Shown piece by piece: positions 10,424 to 18,886 of a stretch of 45,874 bases of DNA (positions within the stretch are counted from its first letter, which is position 1; the number at the start of each line of letters is the position of its first letter). The notes under the pieces are model-generated. The model did no database searches and was not told where the DNA came from. It saw nothing but the letters and a program-made list of their open reading frames with translations. Both the position numbers and the translations under genes were made by a program. The DNA lies in contig NZ_LSIC01000109.1 in NCBI RefSeq assembly GCF_001556045.1, forward strand, positions 1 through 45,874, given 5' to 3'. This DNA comes from Bradyrhizobium sp. CCH5-F6 (lineage in GTDB: Bacteria; Pseudomonadota; Alphaproteobacteria; Rhizobiales; Xanthobacteraceae).

Positions 10424-11421
10424 GTCTTCGTTTCCCTGCCGAGCAGCCTGACGCACAACGCCGTCACGGGGCCGATCAGGCCGCGCGGCGCGAACACGAC
10501 GATGAGGATCAGCAGCAGACCCACCAGCGTCATCCAGTGAAACGGATTGGCCGCGGCAACGACGTGCTCGAACAGCATGAAGATGACGGAGCCGATCAGC
10601 GCACCCCAGAGATGCCCGGCGCCTCCGAGAACGAGCATCACCAGCACTTCCGCCGACCGTTCGAAGCTGACGCTGTCGAGGCCGACGACACCGGTGCTCA
10701 TGGCGGTGAGCGCACCGCCAAGTCCGGCCACCGCGCCGGCGATGCCGTACATGATGACGAGGCGCGGATAGATCGAGGCCCCCATCATCCTGGCCCGCAG
10801 ACTGTCGTCCTTGATGGCGCGGCACATCAGTCCAAACGGCGAATTGACGACGCGCCGCAGCACCAGAAACGTAGTTGCGAGCACGGTGAACGAGAGCAGG
10901 AACGCGGTGCGGCTGTACATGTCGAAACCAAAGACGCCGAACACCTTTCCGGGCTCGAGGCCCGACAGACCGTCGCTGCCGCCGGTCAGCCACTGCAGCT
11001 TGTTGGCGAGGCCAGCGACGAGCTGGCCGATGGCGATGGACAGCACAAGCTGCGGCAACCCGCGAAACCGGGAGATCAAGGCCCCGGAAACCAGCCCGAG
11101 GACGGCACCGGCACACAGACCGATCGCGAGCAGCGCGAAGGGATCGCTGATCCCCCGAACGCAGGCGGCGCCGACCGCATAGGCGGCGCCGCCGAACAGC
11201 GCCGCATGGCCGAGCGTGGCGATGCCGCAATAGCCGGTGACCAGATCGAGCGACAGCACGAGGAAGGCGATGCCGATCAGACGTGTCAGAAACGCGAGGT
11301 CGTCGGGAAACAAGTAATAGGCGAGCGCGCCGACCGCAGCGAACGCAAGTGCGATCGCCGCTTCGGCGATCCAGGGAATGCCACGCCCGGCCGACCGGTG
11401 CGGGAGGACCAGTTCGGTCAT
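10420..11421 (-). CDS. livM: Branched-chain amino acid-type ABC transporter permease, LivM-like
   Basis: A 333-aa polytopic membrane protein with eight to ten hydrophobic helices. The LivM signature is LVLSLDLVTGYCGIATLGHAALFG-like (residues about 56-78), and the segment SPFGLMCRAIKDD near the middle is the EAA-type loop that contacts the ATPase. Together with LivH it forms the translocation channel. It overlaps livH by 4 nt (ATGA). Confidence 0.92.
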   Translation of the reverse strand: MTELVLPHRSAGRGIPWIAEAAIALAFAAVGALAYYLFPDDLAFLTRLIGIAFLVLSLDLVTGYCGIATLGHAALFGGAAYAVGAACVRGISDPFALLAIGLCAGAVLGLVSGALISRFRGLPQLVLSIAIGQLVAGLANKLQWLTGGSDGLSGLEPGKVFGVFGFDMYSRTAFLLSFTVLATTFLVLRRVVNSPFGLMCRAIKDDSLRARMMGASIYPRLVIMYGIAGAVAGLGGALTAMSTGVVGLDSVSFERSAEVLVMLVLGGAGHLWGALIGSVIFMLFEHVVAAANPFHWMTLVGLLLILIVVFAPRGLIGPVTALCVRLLGRETKT

Positions 11422-12293
11422 GCGTGCGCCTTTCCGAACAGGCCGTGGGGAAACAGCACGACCGTCACGATCACCGCAAGATAGAAGAAGAACTCGCCGA
11501 ATTCAGGTGCAAGATACTTGCCGGTGGTATCGGCGAGCCCGAGCAGCATCGAGGCCGACAATGCTCCGAGAATGGAGCCGGCCCCGCCGACCGACACGAC
11601 GACGAGGAACGTCACCATGTATCGCAACGCGTAGAAGGGCTCGATCGGCAGGATCTCTGCGCCGACGACGCCGCCGAATGCACCGAGCCCGATCGCCAGC
11701 GCGAAGGTCGCGCCGTAGACGATCTCGGTGCGGATGCCAAGGGCATCCGCCATGCCGCTGTTATCGACCGCGGCCCGTAACCTGATGCCGAATTCTGTCT
11801 TCTCCACCAGCCACCACAGGCCGAGCGCGGTCACCACGCCGCAGGCGATCACGAACAGGCGATGTGTCGGGATCATGCGGAAGCCGAGATCGGCCGGTCC
11901 GTTCAGCACCGCGGGCAGCGGAATCGACTTGACCGTGGGTCCAAAGACGAAATTGACGATGCCGATGATGAAGAACGTGATGCCGATGGTCATCAGCACC
12001 TGGATCAACGGATCGGCATTGCGATAGATCCGGCGATAGAGCAGCAGTTCGAACGGGACCGAGGCGGCGATGGCGCCCAACACGGCGATCAGGATGGCAA
12101 TGCCGTAATTGACGCCGAGGTCGCGCAGCGCATATGACGCGAGATAGCCGCCGATCATGGCGAAGGCGCCGTGAGCGAGATTCACGACGCGCATCAGCCC
12201 CATCATGATCGAGAGGCCGATGGAGATGATGAACAACACCATCCCATAGGCCAGCGCGTCCGTCAGGATACTCAATACCAAGCCCATCACCAA
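11418..12293 (-). CDS. livH: Branched-chain amino acid-type ABC transporter permease, LivH-like
   Basis: A 291-aa inner-membrane protein with about eight helices. The N-terminal GLMRVVNLAHGAF motif is diagnostic of LivH, and FGIRLRAAVDNSGMADALG is the coupling loop. The gene is separated from the upstream binding-protein gene by 208 nt that include a strong hairpin, while the downstream genes all overlap. A second in-frame ATG two codons in is possible as start. Confidence 0.92.
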   Translation of the reverse strand: MVMGLVLSILTDALAYGMVLFIISIGLSIMMGLMRVVNLAHGAFAMIGGYLASYALRDLGVNYGIAILIAVLGAIAASVPFELLLYRRIYRNADPLIQVLMTIGITFFIIGIVNFVFGPTVKSIPLPAVLNGPADLGFRMIPTHRLFVIACGVVTALGLWWLVEKTEFGIRLRAAVDNSGMADALGIRTEIVYGATFALAIGLGAFGGVVGAEILPIEPFYALRYMVTFLVVVSVGGAGSILGALSASMLLGLADTTGKYLAPEFGEFFFYLAVIVTVVLFPHGLFGKAHA

Positions 12294-12443
12294 GCCTATG
12301 TCCGTTCCTAGCCGAAAGCGCTACGCTCTTTGACGTCGTCGCCCATCGGGCCCCGGCACCTCCAGCCGAGCGCGCGCGGCGCATCGTTGAGAGGTCGACG
12401 AAGACTTAAGAGCTTGCGGGCGATACCGGGTTTTCCAAGCATA

Positions 12444-12493
12444 ACCGGCCGCCAGGCGCCTGCGACTTTCGAAGCACGCGCCCGGCGGCCGGT
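12444..12493 (-). promoter_or_regulatory. mRNA hairpin between the binding-protein and permease genes
   Basis: ACCGGCCGCC (12444-12453) pairs perfectly with GGCGGCCGGT (12484-12493); inner GGCGC and GCGCC can extend the stem. It begins 8 nt past the binding-protein stop on the leftward transcript and has no U tract. Such hairpins usually protect the upstream binding-protein mRNA from 3' decay, raising its amount over the permeases. Confidence 0.6.
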
Positions 12494-12501
12494 ACGCGCT
12501 T

Positions 12502-13680
12502 CTAGCGCTTGCTCAGGGCCCAATCGGGCTGGTCGGAGAACACCACGCCGGTTTCCTTGTTCACCAGCTTGCCATCGACCTTCGCGACCTCACGCAGATA
12601 GACGTTCTGACGGATGTGCCGGGTTTCGGGATCGATCGACACCGACCCGCGCGGGCTGACCCAATTCATGCCCTTGACCGAGTCCACGGCCTTGGCGGGG
12701 TCGCGCTGGCCATTGGTCGCCTCGATCATCTTGTAGATGACACGCGCGGCGTCATAGGCGGCGACGCCGGTCATGGCGACCTCGTCCGGCCCGGCACCCG
12801 CTTTCGTCATCGCCTCGAGGAACGACTTGTTTTCCGGCGATTGGTGCGACACCGCATAATGATAGGTCGAGAGCACGCCGAGACTGCTGTCTCCGATGCT
12901 CGGCAGGTCGATCTCGGTCACGATGTCGCCGGTCGACATCAGCTTGACGCCAGCCGCCTTCAGGCCGTTGTCGACATAGGCCTTGAAGAAGCCGATGGTC
13001 GGCGGTCCCGACGGCAGGAAACAGAAGATGGTGTCCGCACCGGCGGCCTGGATCTTCTGCATGATCGGGCTGAAGTCGGTCGTGTTGAGCGGGATGCGGA
13101 TCGCCTCGACCACCGCGCCACCGTCGGCCTCGAAGGTCTTCTTGAAGGCCGCTTCGGCATCGATGCCGGGACCGTAATCGCTGACGGCGATGGCGGCCTT
13201 CTTGGCTCCGTTCTTGATGGCGGTTTTCGCCGCCGGGACCGTGTTCTGCCACATCGTGAACGAGGTACGGACGATGTAGGGACTCTTCTCGACGATGGAC
13301 GACGTGGCCGCATTCATCACGATCAGCGGCGTCTTCGATTCCTCGAGCAGAGGCGCGACAGCCATTGCATTCGGAGTGAAATAGATTCCGGCGAGATACT
13401 GCACCTTATCCTTGACGATCAGCTCCTGAGCGAGCGCCTTCGACTTTGCGGGGTTCGGGCCCTCCTCGTCCTTGTAGACGAACTCGACGGAGTGGCCGCC
13501 GACCTTGTTGCCGTTCTGCGCGACCCAGGCGTCGATGCCCATCTTGAAGTTCTTGCCGAACAGCGCGTAGGGCCCCGAGAAGGTCCCGATCACACCGACC
13601 TTGATTACGTCGGCCGATGCCGGCCCCGCCATAGCGGCCATCATGGCGAGTGCAAGTATCGAACGGCTCATTTTCGTCAT
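12502..13680 (-). CDS. Branched-chain amino acid-type ABC transporter substrate-binding protein
   Basis: A 392-aa periplasmic protein with a cleavable signal peptide (M-T-K-M-S-R-S then a hydrophobic core ending GPASA-DVI). The mature part starts with IKVGVIGTFSGPYALFGKN, the typical type I peri-binding (LivK/Peripla_BP_6) opening. The ATG at 13680 has AAGGAAAG upstream; the longer frame from 13773 lacks a signal-like start. It is probably a specific binder for the substrate of the Rieske/GS-like pathway, since it is encoded directly after those genes. It need not bind Leu/Ile/Val: this family also binds aromatic acids, amides and urea. Confidence 0.92.
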   Translation of the reverse strand: MTKMSRSILALAMMAAMAGPASADVIKVGVIGTFSGPYALFGKNFKMGIDAWVAQNGNKVGGHSVEFVYKDEEGPNPAKSKALAQELIVKDKVQYLAGIYFTPNAMAVAPLLEESKTPLIVMNAATSSIVEKSPYIVRTSFTMWQNTVPAAKTAIKNGAKKAAIAVSDYGPGIDAEAAFKKTFEADGGAVVEAIRIPLNTTDFSPIMQKIQAAGADTIFCFLPSGPPTIGFFKAYVDNGLKAAGVKLMSTGDIVTEIDLPSIGDSSLGVLSTYHYAVSHQSPENKSFLEAMTKAGAGPDEVAMTGVAAYDAARVIYKMIEATNGQRDPAKAVDSVKGMNWVSPRGSVSIDPETRHIRQNVYLREVAKVDGKLVNKETGVVFSDQPDWALSKR

Positions 13681-13779
13681 CTGTCTTTCCTTACGACTGA
13701 CCAAAGCGTTGCGGCACATTTCTCTCCCGGAGGTGGCAGACCCGTAGTCGCGACGGCGCGAAGGGCGCAGCATCGCGCA

Positions 13780-15216
13780 TCAGAACATCTCGAAATATTC
13801 CCGCTGCTCCCAATCGGAGACTTCGGCCTGGAAGCGGTCGATCTCGGCATTCTTGATGTGGGTGTAGTAATCGACCATGGTTGCGCCCATCTTCTCGCGG
13901 AAGAACGGGTCTTCCTTCAACGCGAAGGTCGCTTCGCGCAGCGATTTCGGCAACAGATCGGCGTTGGTCTCGTACGGCGTATCCGCGCTCGGCCCGGGAT
14001 CGAGCTTGCGGTCGACCCCATCGAGACCCGACAGGATCTGCGACGACATGTAGAGATAGGGATTCGCCGCCGGTTCGCCGACACGGTTCTCGATGCGCGT
14101 TGCCGGATCGTTGGAGCCACCGAGCACGCGGAGCATCACGCCCCGATTGTCGCGCCCCCAGATCGCGCGATCAGGAGCGAGCGAATAGGAGCGATAGCGC
14201 TTGTAGCCGTTGATGGTCGGCGTGGTGAACACGGTCGCGGCGCGCGCATGCGCGAGCAGTCCGGCGAGGTAGCCACGTCCGAAATCCGACAGCAGCTGGG
14301 TCTCGTCTCTGGACATGAACGCGTTCGCACCCGTCGCGCGCGACACCAGGGACTGATGCAGATGCCAGCCCGACGAGACCACGTTCGGAATCTTGGGTCG
14401 GCACATGAACGTGGCGTGATAGCCATGACGCTGCGCGATCTGCTTCACGGCACTGCGGAACAGCACCATGCTGTCGGCGGGGGTCAGGCCCGTCGTGGGC
14501 TGGAAGGTGAATTCACACTGGCTCGGGCCGTATTCGACCTCGACCGAGCGCAACGGCAGGCCCAGCGCCAGCACGTCGCGCCGGATGATTTCGAGCACCG
14601 GCTCCATTTGGTCGTAGCGCTGCTCTGTGAGATAGTTGTAGCCGTGCGACAGCAGGCTGACCTCCGGCGGCGTGCCGGGCTGCCCGGCGTCCTCCGGCTG
14701 CATGTGCCGGTTCTCGACGCGGAAAATATGAAACTCGACCTCGAGCCCCGCGACGAAATCGTAGCCGCGGCCACCGAGATCGCCGAGCACCTTCTTGAAC
14801 AGGTTTCGCGTGGCGAACGGCACCGGGCGTCCGTCGCCGAAATGCACGTCGCAAAGCAGCCAGCCGGTCTTTGGCGACCACGGCAGCACGCGGAATGTGG
14901 TCGGGTCGGGCACCATGAGAACGTCGGCCGCGCCCTGCATCTCCGGAATGCCAAAGCCACCCCCGGCCGTGAACACCGGGAATACGGTCTTGTGCGACGT
15001 GTCCTTGGCGAACATCGTCGTGGTGATCGAGCAGCCGCTTTCCAGGCTGCGCACGGCTTCGCTCGCGATCAATGTCTTGCCGCGCAGGATTCCATGCTGA
15101 TCCGGAAACGACAGCCGGATCACCTCCAGCTGCTGCTCCTCCACGATGGCGCGCAGCCGCTTGGCCGCCTCCATCTGTTCCGCGGACCACAGTCCGTATC
15201 GCTCGACGAAATTCAA
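13780..15216 (-). CDS. Glutamine synthetase-family ligase (gamma-glutamyl-amine type)
   Basis: A 478-aa type I GS-fold protein. GS ligands are visible: GLEVEFHIF (metal-binding Glu pair), SSGWHLHQSL (the H-x-H-x-S ATP/metal motif) and DPATRIENRVGEPAANPYLY (nucleotide and glutamate site). True GlnA usually has a different N-terminal beta-grasp and a Tyr-adenylylation loop, which I do not see. GS-like enzymes of catabolic loci join glutamate to an amine using ATP, as with gamma-glutamylputrescine, gamma-glutamylisopropylamide or gamma-glutamylanilide. The start is TTG at 15216 with a clear GGGAG six nt upstream. It follows the Rieske gene by 26 nt. The amine substrate is unknown. Confidence 0.88.
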   Translation of the reverse strand: MNFVERYGLWSAEQMEAAKRLRAIVEEQQLEVIRLSFPDQHGILRGKTLIASEAVRSLESGCSITTTMFAKDTSHKTVFPVFTAGGGFGIPEMQGAADVLMVPDPTTFRVLPWSPKTGWLLCDVHFGDGRPVPFATRNLFKKVLGDLGGRGYDFVAGLEVEFHIFRVENRHMQPEDAGQPGTPPEVSLLSHGYNYLTEQRYDQMEPVLEIIRRDVLALGLPLRSVEVEYGPSQCEFTFQPTTGLTPADSMVLFRSAVKQIAQRHGYHATFMCRPKIPNVVSSGWHLHQSLVSRATGANAFMSRDETQLLSDFGRGYLAGLLAHARAATVFTTPTINGYKRYRSYSLAPDRAIWGRDNRGVMLRVLGGSNDPATRIENRVGEPAANPYLYMSSQILSGLDGVDRKLDPGPSADTPYETNADLLPKSLREATFALKEDPFFREKMGATMVDYYTHIKNAEIDRFQAEVSDWEQREYFEMF

Positions 15217-15242
15217 CTTGATCTCCCGCGGATGCTTCTGGG

Positions 15243-16610
15243 CTAGCCTGCCGCCGGCAGGCGAACGACGTTCGATCCGGGTTCAGCCTGGTCCGCGGGA
15301 ACGGGGGCCATCCATGGCGCACCGCGGCGGCGGGCGACATCGACCTCCATCCAGTAGGTTTCCCAACCCTTGCTGGGCCCGATCCCGTCCATGGTGCCAG
15401 GCCCCTGGATGCTGCGCGCGTTGTCCGCGTCGAGGAACAGCATCGGCTTCTGGCCGCCGGCGACCTTCTCGATCTCCTGACGCAGCAATTTGCGATAGGC
15501 GATGATGGCCTTGTCCGACTGTCCGAGATGCTCGCGGGTGCGATCCTGGATCTTGCCCATCGACTCCACCGCCCACTGGTCATGGACGTTGATGTCGGCG
15601 CCCATGCCGGTATAGGTCTCATGCTTCTGCTCGTGCGGATCGAAGCCGTAGTCGTTGCGCTTGTTCCTGCGCGAGACGTAGTCCGGCAGCTCGTAGAGTT
15701 CGAGCCGCTGCTCGGTCATCTTCTTCTTGTCGACCGGCGCCGCGTAGCTGGTGAAGATCGCATACCAGTAGCAATTCTCGTCATCGACCGGGACGTGCCA
15801 TTGCGTGATCGTCATCTCGGTGCTCATGGGAATGACGAAGCCGTGCGGAAACAGCTGGTTCGTGACACGCACATGGGTGCGCTCCTCGTCGAGCTCGCGC
15901 AACGCAATCAGCCGAAGGCCATACTCGGTATTCTCGACATTGATGATCGGACGATCATATTCGCGCAGGATCTTGGTCATCGGCACCTCGGTGCCGGCCG
16001 ACGCGCCCCGGAATTGCTTGCCGTAGGACGCCTTGACGTCTTCGTCCTCGAAAAAGCGATGCAGGAACGAGGCATGAGCGGGGTCGATGCCGACCTCGAG
16101 CGCCTGCAGCCAGTTGCACTCGAACAGGCCCTTGAAGGCAAAGGTGTACTGGCTCGGCGCCGCGAAGCAATCGATCTCCGGGAAAGCCGGCGGCTCGCCT
16201 TTGCCGAGATAGGCCCACAGGATGCCGCCCTTTTCCACCACCGGGTATGCCCGCTGCTTGATGCCCGCGCAGAGCTTCGAGGTCTTGGGTTCGGCCGGGG
16301 TTTCCAGGCAGTTGCCCTCCACATCGAACAGCCAGCCGTGAAAGGCACAGCGCAGCCCGCCACCCTCCAGGCGACCGAAGGCGAGATCCGCACCGCGATG
16401 CGGACAGTCCCGATCGATCAGGCCATAGCGACCCTGTTCATCGCGGAAGAGGACGAAGTCTTCGCCCAGCAGCCGGACCGGACGCACCGGACGCTCGCCT
16501 TCGAGTTCGACGACGAGAGCGGCCGGCTGCCAATAATGACGCATCAGCTTGCCGGCGGGTGCATTCGGGCCGACGCGGGTAATCAGGTCGTTCTGCTCTT
16601 GGCTCATCAT
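15243..16610 (-). CDS. Rieske non-haem iron oxygenase, alpha subunit (phthalate dioxygenase-like)
   Basis: A 455-aa protein. The N-terminal Rieske domain has the [2Fe-2S] ligands Cys69, His71, Cys88 and His91 (C-x-H-x16-C-x2-H). The catalytic domain has the mononuclear iron motif with Asp176, His179 and His184 (D-x2-H-x4-H). No beta-subunit gene is nearby, so it fits the homotrimeric alpha-only group that includes phthalate 4,5-dioxygenase and several O- or N-demethylases. It should hydroxylate or dealkylate an aromatic or amine substrate using electrons from the divergently encoded reductase. AAGGAGG precedes the ATG. It heads the leftward operon running through livF. Confidence 0.93.
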   Translation of the reverse strand: MMSQEQNDLITRVGPNAPAGKLMRHYWQPAALVVELEGERPVRPVRLLGEDFVLFRDEQGRYGLIDRDCPHRGADLAFGRLEGGGLRCAFHGWLFDVEGNCLETPAEPKTSKLCAGIKQRAYPVVEKGGILWAYLGKGEPPAFPEIDCFAAPSQYTFAFKGLFECNWLQALEVGIDPAHASFLHRFFEDEDVKASYGKQFRGASAGTEVPMTKILREYDRPIINVENTEYGLRLIALRELDEERTHVRVTNQLFPHGFVIPMSTEMTITQWHVPVDDENCYWYAIFTSYAAPVDKKKMTEQRLELYELPDYVSRRNKRNDYGFDPHEQKHETYTGMGADINVHDQWAVESMGKIQDRTREHLGQSDKAIIAYRKLLRQEIEKVAGGQKPMLFLDADNARSIQGPGTMDGIGPSKGWETYWMEVDVARRRGAPWMAPVPADQAEPGSNVVRLPAAG

Positions 16611-16683
16611 CGGGCGAGGTCCTCCTTGAACCCTGGCACGATCACCTCAATGCCCGATCGCGGCAAAAGAGATGCTGCCTATT

Positions 16684-16708
16684 GTTCGCGTATTGAACAT
16701 ATGTACGA
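16684..16708. promoter_or_regulatory. Candidate IclR-family operator, site 1
   Basis: GAACATATGTAC (16695-16706) in the context ATTGAACATATGTACGA is a one-mismatch copy of the perfect palindrome at 16814. An overlapping inverted repeat, GTTC-N7-GAAC, spans 16684-16698. It lies about 75 nt upstream of the Rieske start, a suitable place for control of the leftward operon. Confidence 0.55.
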
Positions 16709-16804
16709 ATGCATTTTAGTGCTGGTCTAGTTCTAATCAAGCGGATTAATGCAGCAGCCCCGCCCAAGAATCGAGCAGCACCGGACAGCCCAGCAAATGG
16801 TCTT

Positions 16805-16834
16805 GCGTAAATTGAACATATGTTCGACATACGC
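16805..16834. promoter_or_regulatory. Candidate IclR-family operator, site 2
   Basis: The perfect palindrome GAACATATGTTC (16814-16825) has outer arms GCGTA and TACGC at equal distance, giving a 30-bp symmetric element. It lies about 20 nt upstream of the reductase start. The IclR gene two positions downstream is the obvious candidate binder. Confidence 0.6.
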
Positions 16835-16854
16835 GCGTCGATTTGGGGAGAGTC

Positions 16855-18078
16855 ATGCAGCAAGGTCTCGTCATCCTGGGCGCGTCATATGCGGGCGTGC
16901 AGGCCGGGATCAGCGCGCGGGAAAAGGGCTACCAAGCGCCGATCCGCATTGTCGCCGACGAACTCCACCTCCCCTATCAGCGACCGCCGCTCTCGAAGGC
17001 CTTCCTGTCGGAGGAATTCACCCATAGCGGCTTGTTCTTGCGCGGGCACGACTACTTCAGGGCGCAAGGGATCGAACTCCTGCTCGGGCATCGTGCGATC
17101 GCGCTCGATCGCTCGGCCAGCCGGGTCTGCCTCGATTCCGACGATCGCCTCCCGTTTGACCAGCTCGTCATTGCCACCGGCTCCCGCGCCCGACGTCTCG
17201 CCATTCCGGGACACGACCGTGACGGCATTGTCTATCTGCGCACGCTGGACGATGCGATGGCCTTGAAGCCCCGACTGCAGGCCGCGAGCGAGGTGGTCAT
17301 CATCGGCGGCGGCTTCATCGGCCTGGAAGTGGCGTCAACGGTTGCGAAGAGAGGCAAGAAAGCGACTCTGATCGAAGCGCAATCACGGCTTCTGGAGCGG
17401 GCGGTATCCGCACCGATCTCGCAGTACTTGCTGGAGCTCCATCGTTCGCACGGGGTCGATATCCGCTTCAACGACAGCGTTGTCGCCATCGCGGGATCCG
17501 GAGCCGTCCATGAGGTCGTGTGTGGCAGCGGCCTGCGTGTACCCACGGATCTGATCGTGGTCGGCATCGGCGGCATTGCCAATGATGATCTTGCCGTGCA
17601 GTCGGGGATTGCCTGCAGCAACGGCATCGATGTCGACGCGCATGGCCGCACCGACGCGCAGAACATCTATGCCGCGGGGGACGTCAGCAACCACCACAAT
17701 TCCTTTGCCGATCGCCGTGTCCGGCTCGAGGCCGTGCAGAATGCCACGGATCAAGGCCGGGCCGCAGGCTCGATCATTGCCGGCAAACCGGAGGCCTATG
17801 ATGCCGTGCCGCGCTTCTGGTCGGACCAGTACGACAGCAAGCTGCAAATCGTCGGCCTTTCGGCGCCGTCCGACCAGGCCGTCATCCGCGGAGATGCGCG
17901 TGACGGCAAGTTTTCGGTATTCCAATATCGCGCAGGCAGGCTGGCCGCGGTCGACAGCATCAACCGTCCCGGCGACCAGATGATCGCGCGTCGCCTCATC
18001 ACGGCCGGACTGTCGCCCACGCCGGAGCAGGCCGCGGATCTGTCCTTCGATCTGAAGACGCTGGAACCAGCCAGGTAA
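16855..18078 (+). CDS. FAD-dependent ferredoxin reductase (glutathione-reductase type)
   Basis: A 407-aa flavoprotein. The N-terminal FAD site is VILGASYAGVQA, the NAD(P)H site is VIIGGGFIGLEVAS (about residue 145), and IYAAGDVS is the second FAD motif. The family, which includes BphA4 and putidaredoxin reductase, passes electrons from NADH to a [2Fe-2S] ferredoxin feeding an oxygenase. It presumably serves the Rieske oxygenase encoded divergently, although no ferredoxin gene is in the locus. The ATG at 16855 with GGGGAG upstream is preferred over TTG at 16843. It is followed by the IclR gene after 11 nt. Confidence 0.9.
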   Translation: MQQGLVILGASYAGVQAGISAREKGYQAPIRIVADELHLPYQRPPLSKAFLSEEFTHSGLFLRGHDYFRAQGIELLLGHRAIALDRSASRVCLDSDDRLPFDQLVIATGSRARRLAIPGHDRDGIVYLRTLDDAMALKPRLQAASEVVIIGGGFIGLEVASTVAKRGKKATLIEAQSRLLERAVSAPISQYLLELHRSHGVDIRFNDSVVAIAGSGAVHEVVCGSGLRVPTDLIVVGIGGIANDDLAVQSGIACSNGIDVDAHGRTDAQNIYAAGDVSNHHNSFADRRVRLEAVQNATDQGRAAGSIIAGKPEAYDAVPRFWSDQYDSKLQIVGLSAPSDQAVIRGDARDGKFSVFQYRAGRLAAVDSINRPGDQMIARRLITAGLSPTPEQAADLSFDLKTLEPAR

Positions 18079-18089
18079 GGCGAAGACGC

Positions 18090-18872
18090 ATGCCGAAGAT
18101 CAAGCGCGACGACGAACTCAGCAACACCGACTTCATCGAAAGCCTCGACCGCGGCCTGCGCGTCATCGAGCAGTTCGGCGCCGACACGCGCGCCATGACG
18201 CTGAGCGACGTCGCAAAGGCGACCGATCTTCCGCGGGCGACGGCGCGCCGGATCCTGTTCACGCTGGAGCGTCGCGGTTACGTGTCGAGCGACGGCAAGA
18301 TGTTCGCGCTGACCCCGAAGGTACTGACCCTGGCCGGGTCTTACATGACATCGAACCAGATCGTCACGATCCTTCAGCCGGTGCTCGATCAAGTCTCCAA
18401 TGCCGCCCAGGAGATCTCCTCGCTGGCGGTGCTGCTGGGCCCTGAGGTCGTGTTCGTGGCACGGGCCAGCCCTGCGCGCGTGTTCTCGTCCGGCATCGAT
18501 CTCGGCTACAGGCTGCCTGCCTATTGCTCTTCGGTCGGACGAGCCATGCTCGGAAGATATTCGAACGAGGAACTGGACAAGACGATCTCCGAGATGACCT
18601 TGACGGCGATGACCCCGTTCACCTTGACCGACAAGGAGGCAGTGAAGGCGGCCATCATCGTCGACCGGGAGAAAGGCTATTCGCTGGTCGATCGCGAGGC
18701 CGAGCCCGGTTTTCGATCGATCTCGGTCCCCGTCCGCCGCTATGACGGCACCATCGTTGCGGCCATCAACATCGGCGCTCATGTCGACCGCGTTTCGACG
18801 GGCGAGATGATCGACCGCTTCCTGCCGCTGCTGCGGGAGGCCGCCGCGACAGTGAAGCCGCTTCTGCTCTAA
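18090..18872 (+). CDS. IclR family transcriptional regulator
   Basis: A 260-aa regulator. The N-terminal winged helix-turn-helix is clear (LSDVAKATDLPRATARRIL, residues about 34-52), introduced by SLDRGLRVIEQFG as in PcaR/PobR-like members. The C-terminal effector domain ends with the Ser/Val-rich VPVRRYDGTIVAAINIG segment. These proteins commonly control aromatic catabolism in response to a pathway compound. Two palindromes in the 245-nt divergent promoter region upstream are likely targets. Confidence 0.93.
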   Translation: MPKIKRDDELSNTDFIESLDRGLRVIEQFGADTRAMTLSDVAKATDLPRATARRILFTLERRGYVSSDGKMFALTPKVLTLAGSYMTSNQIVTILQPVLDQVSNAAQEISSLAVLLGPEVVFVARASPARVFSSGIDLGYRLPAYCSSVGRAMLGRYSNEELDKTISEMTLTAMTPFTLTDKEAVKAAIIVDREKGYSLVDREAEPGFRSISVPVRRYDGTIVAAINIGAHVDRVSTGEMIDRFLPLLREAAATVKPLLL

Positions 18873-18886
18873 CTGCTGGAGTTCGC

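Noticed and set aside
12616..15246. Long plus-strand frame of 876 aa
   Set aside because: It is antisense to the binding-protein and GS-like genes, with Arg/His/Asp-rich shadow composition and no motifs.
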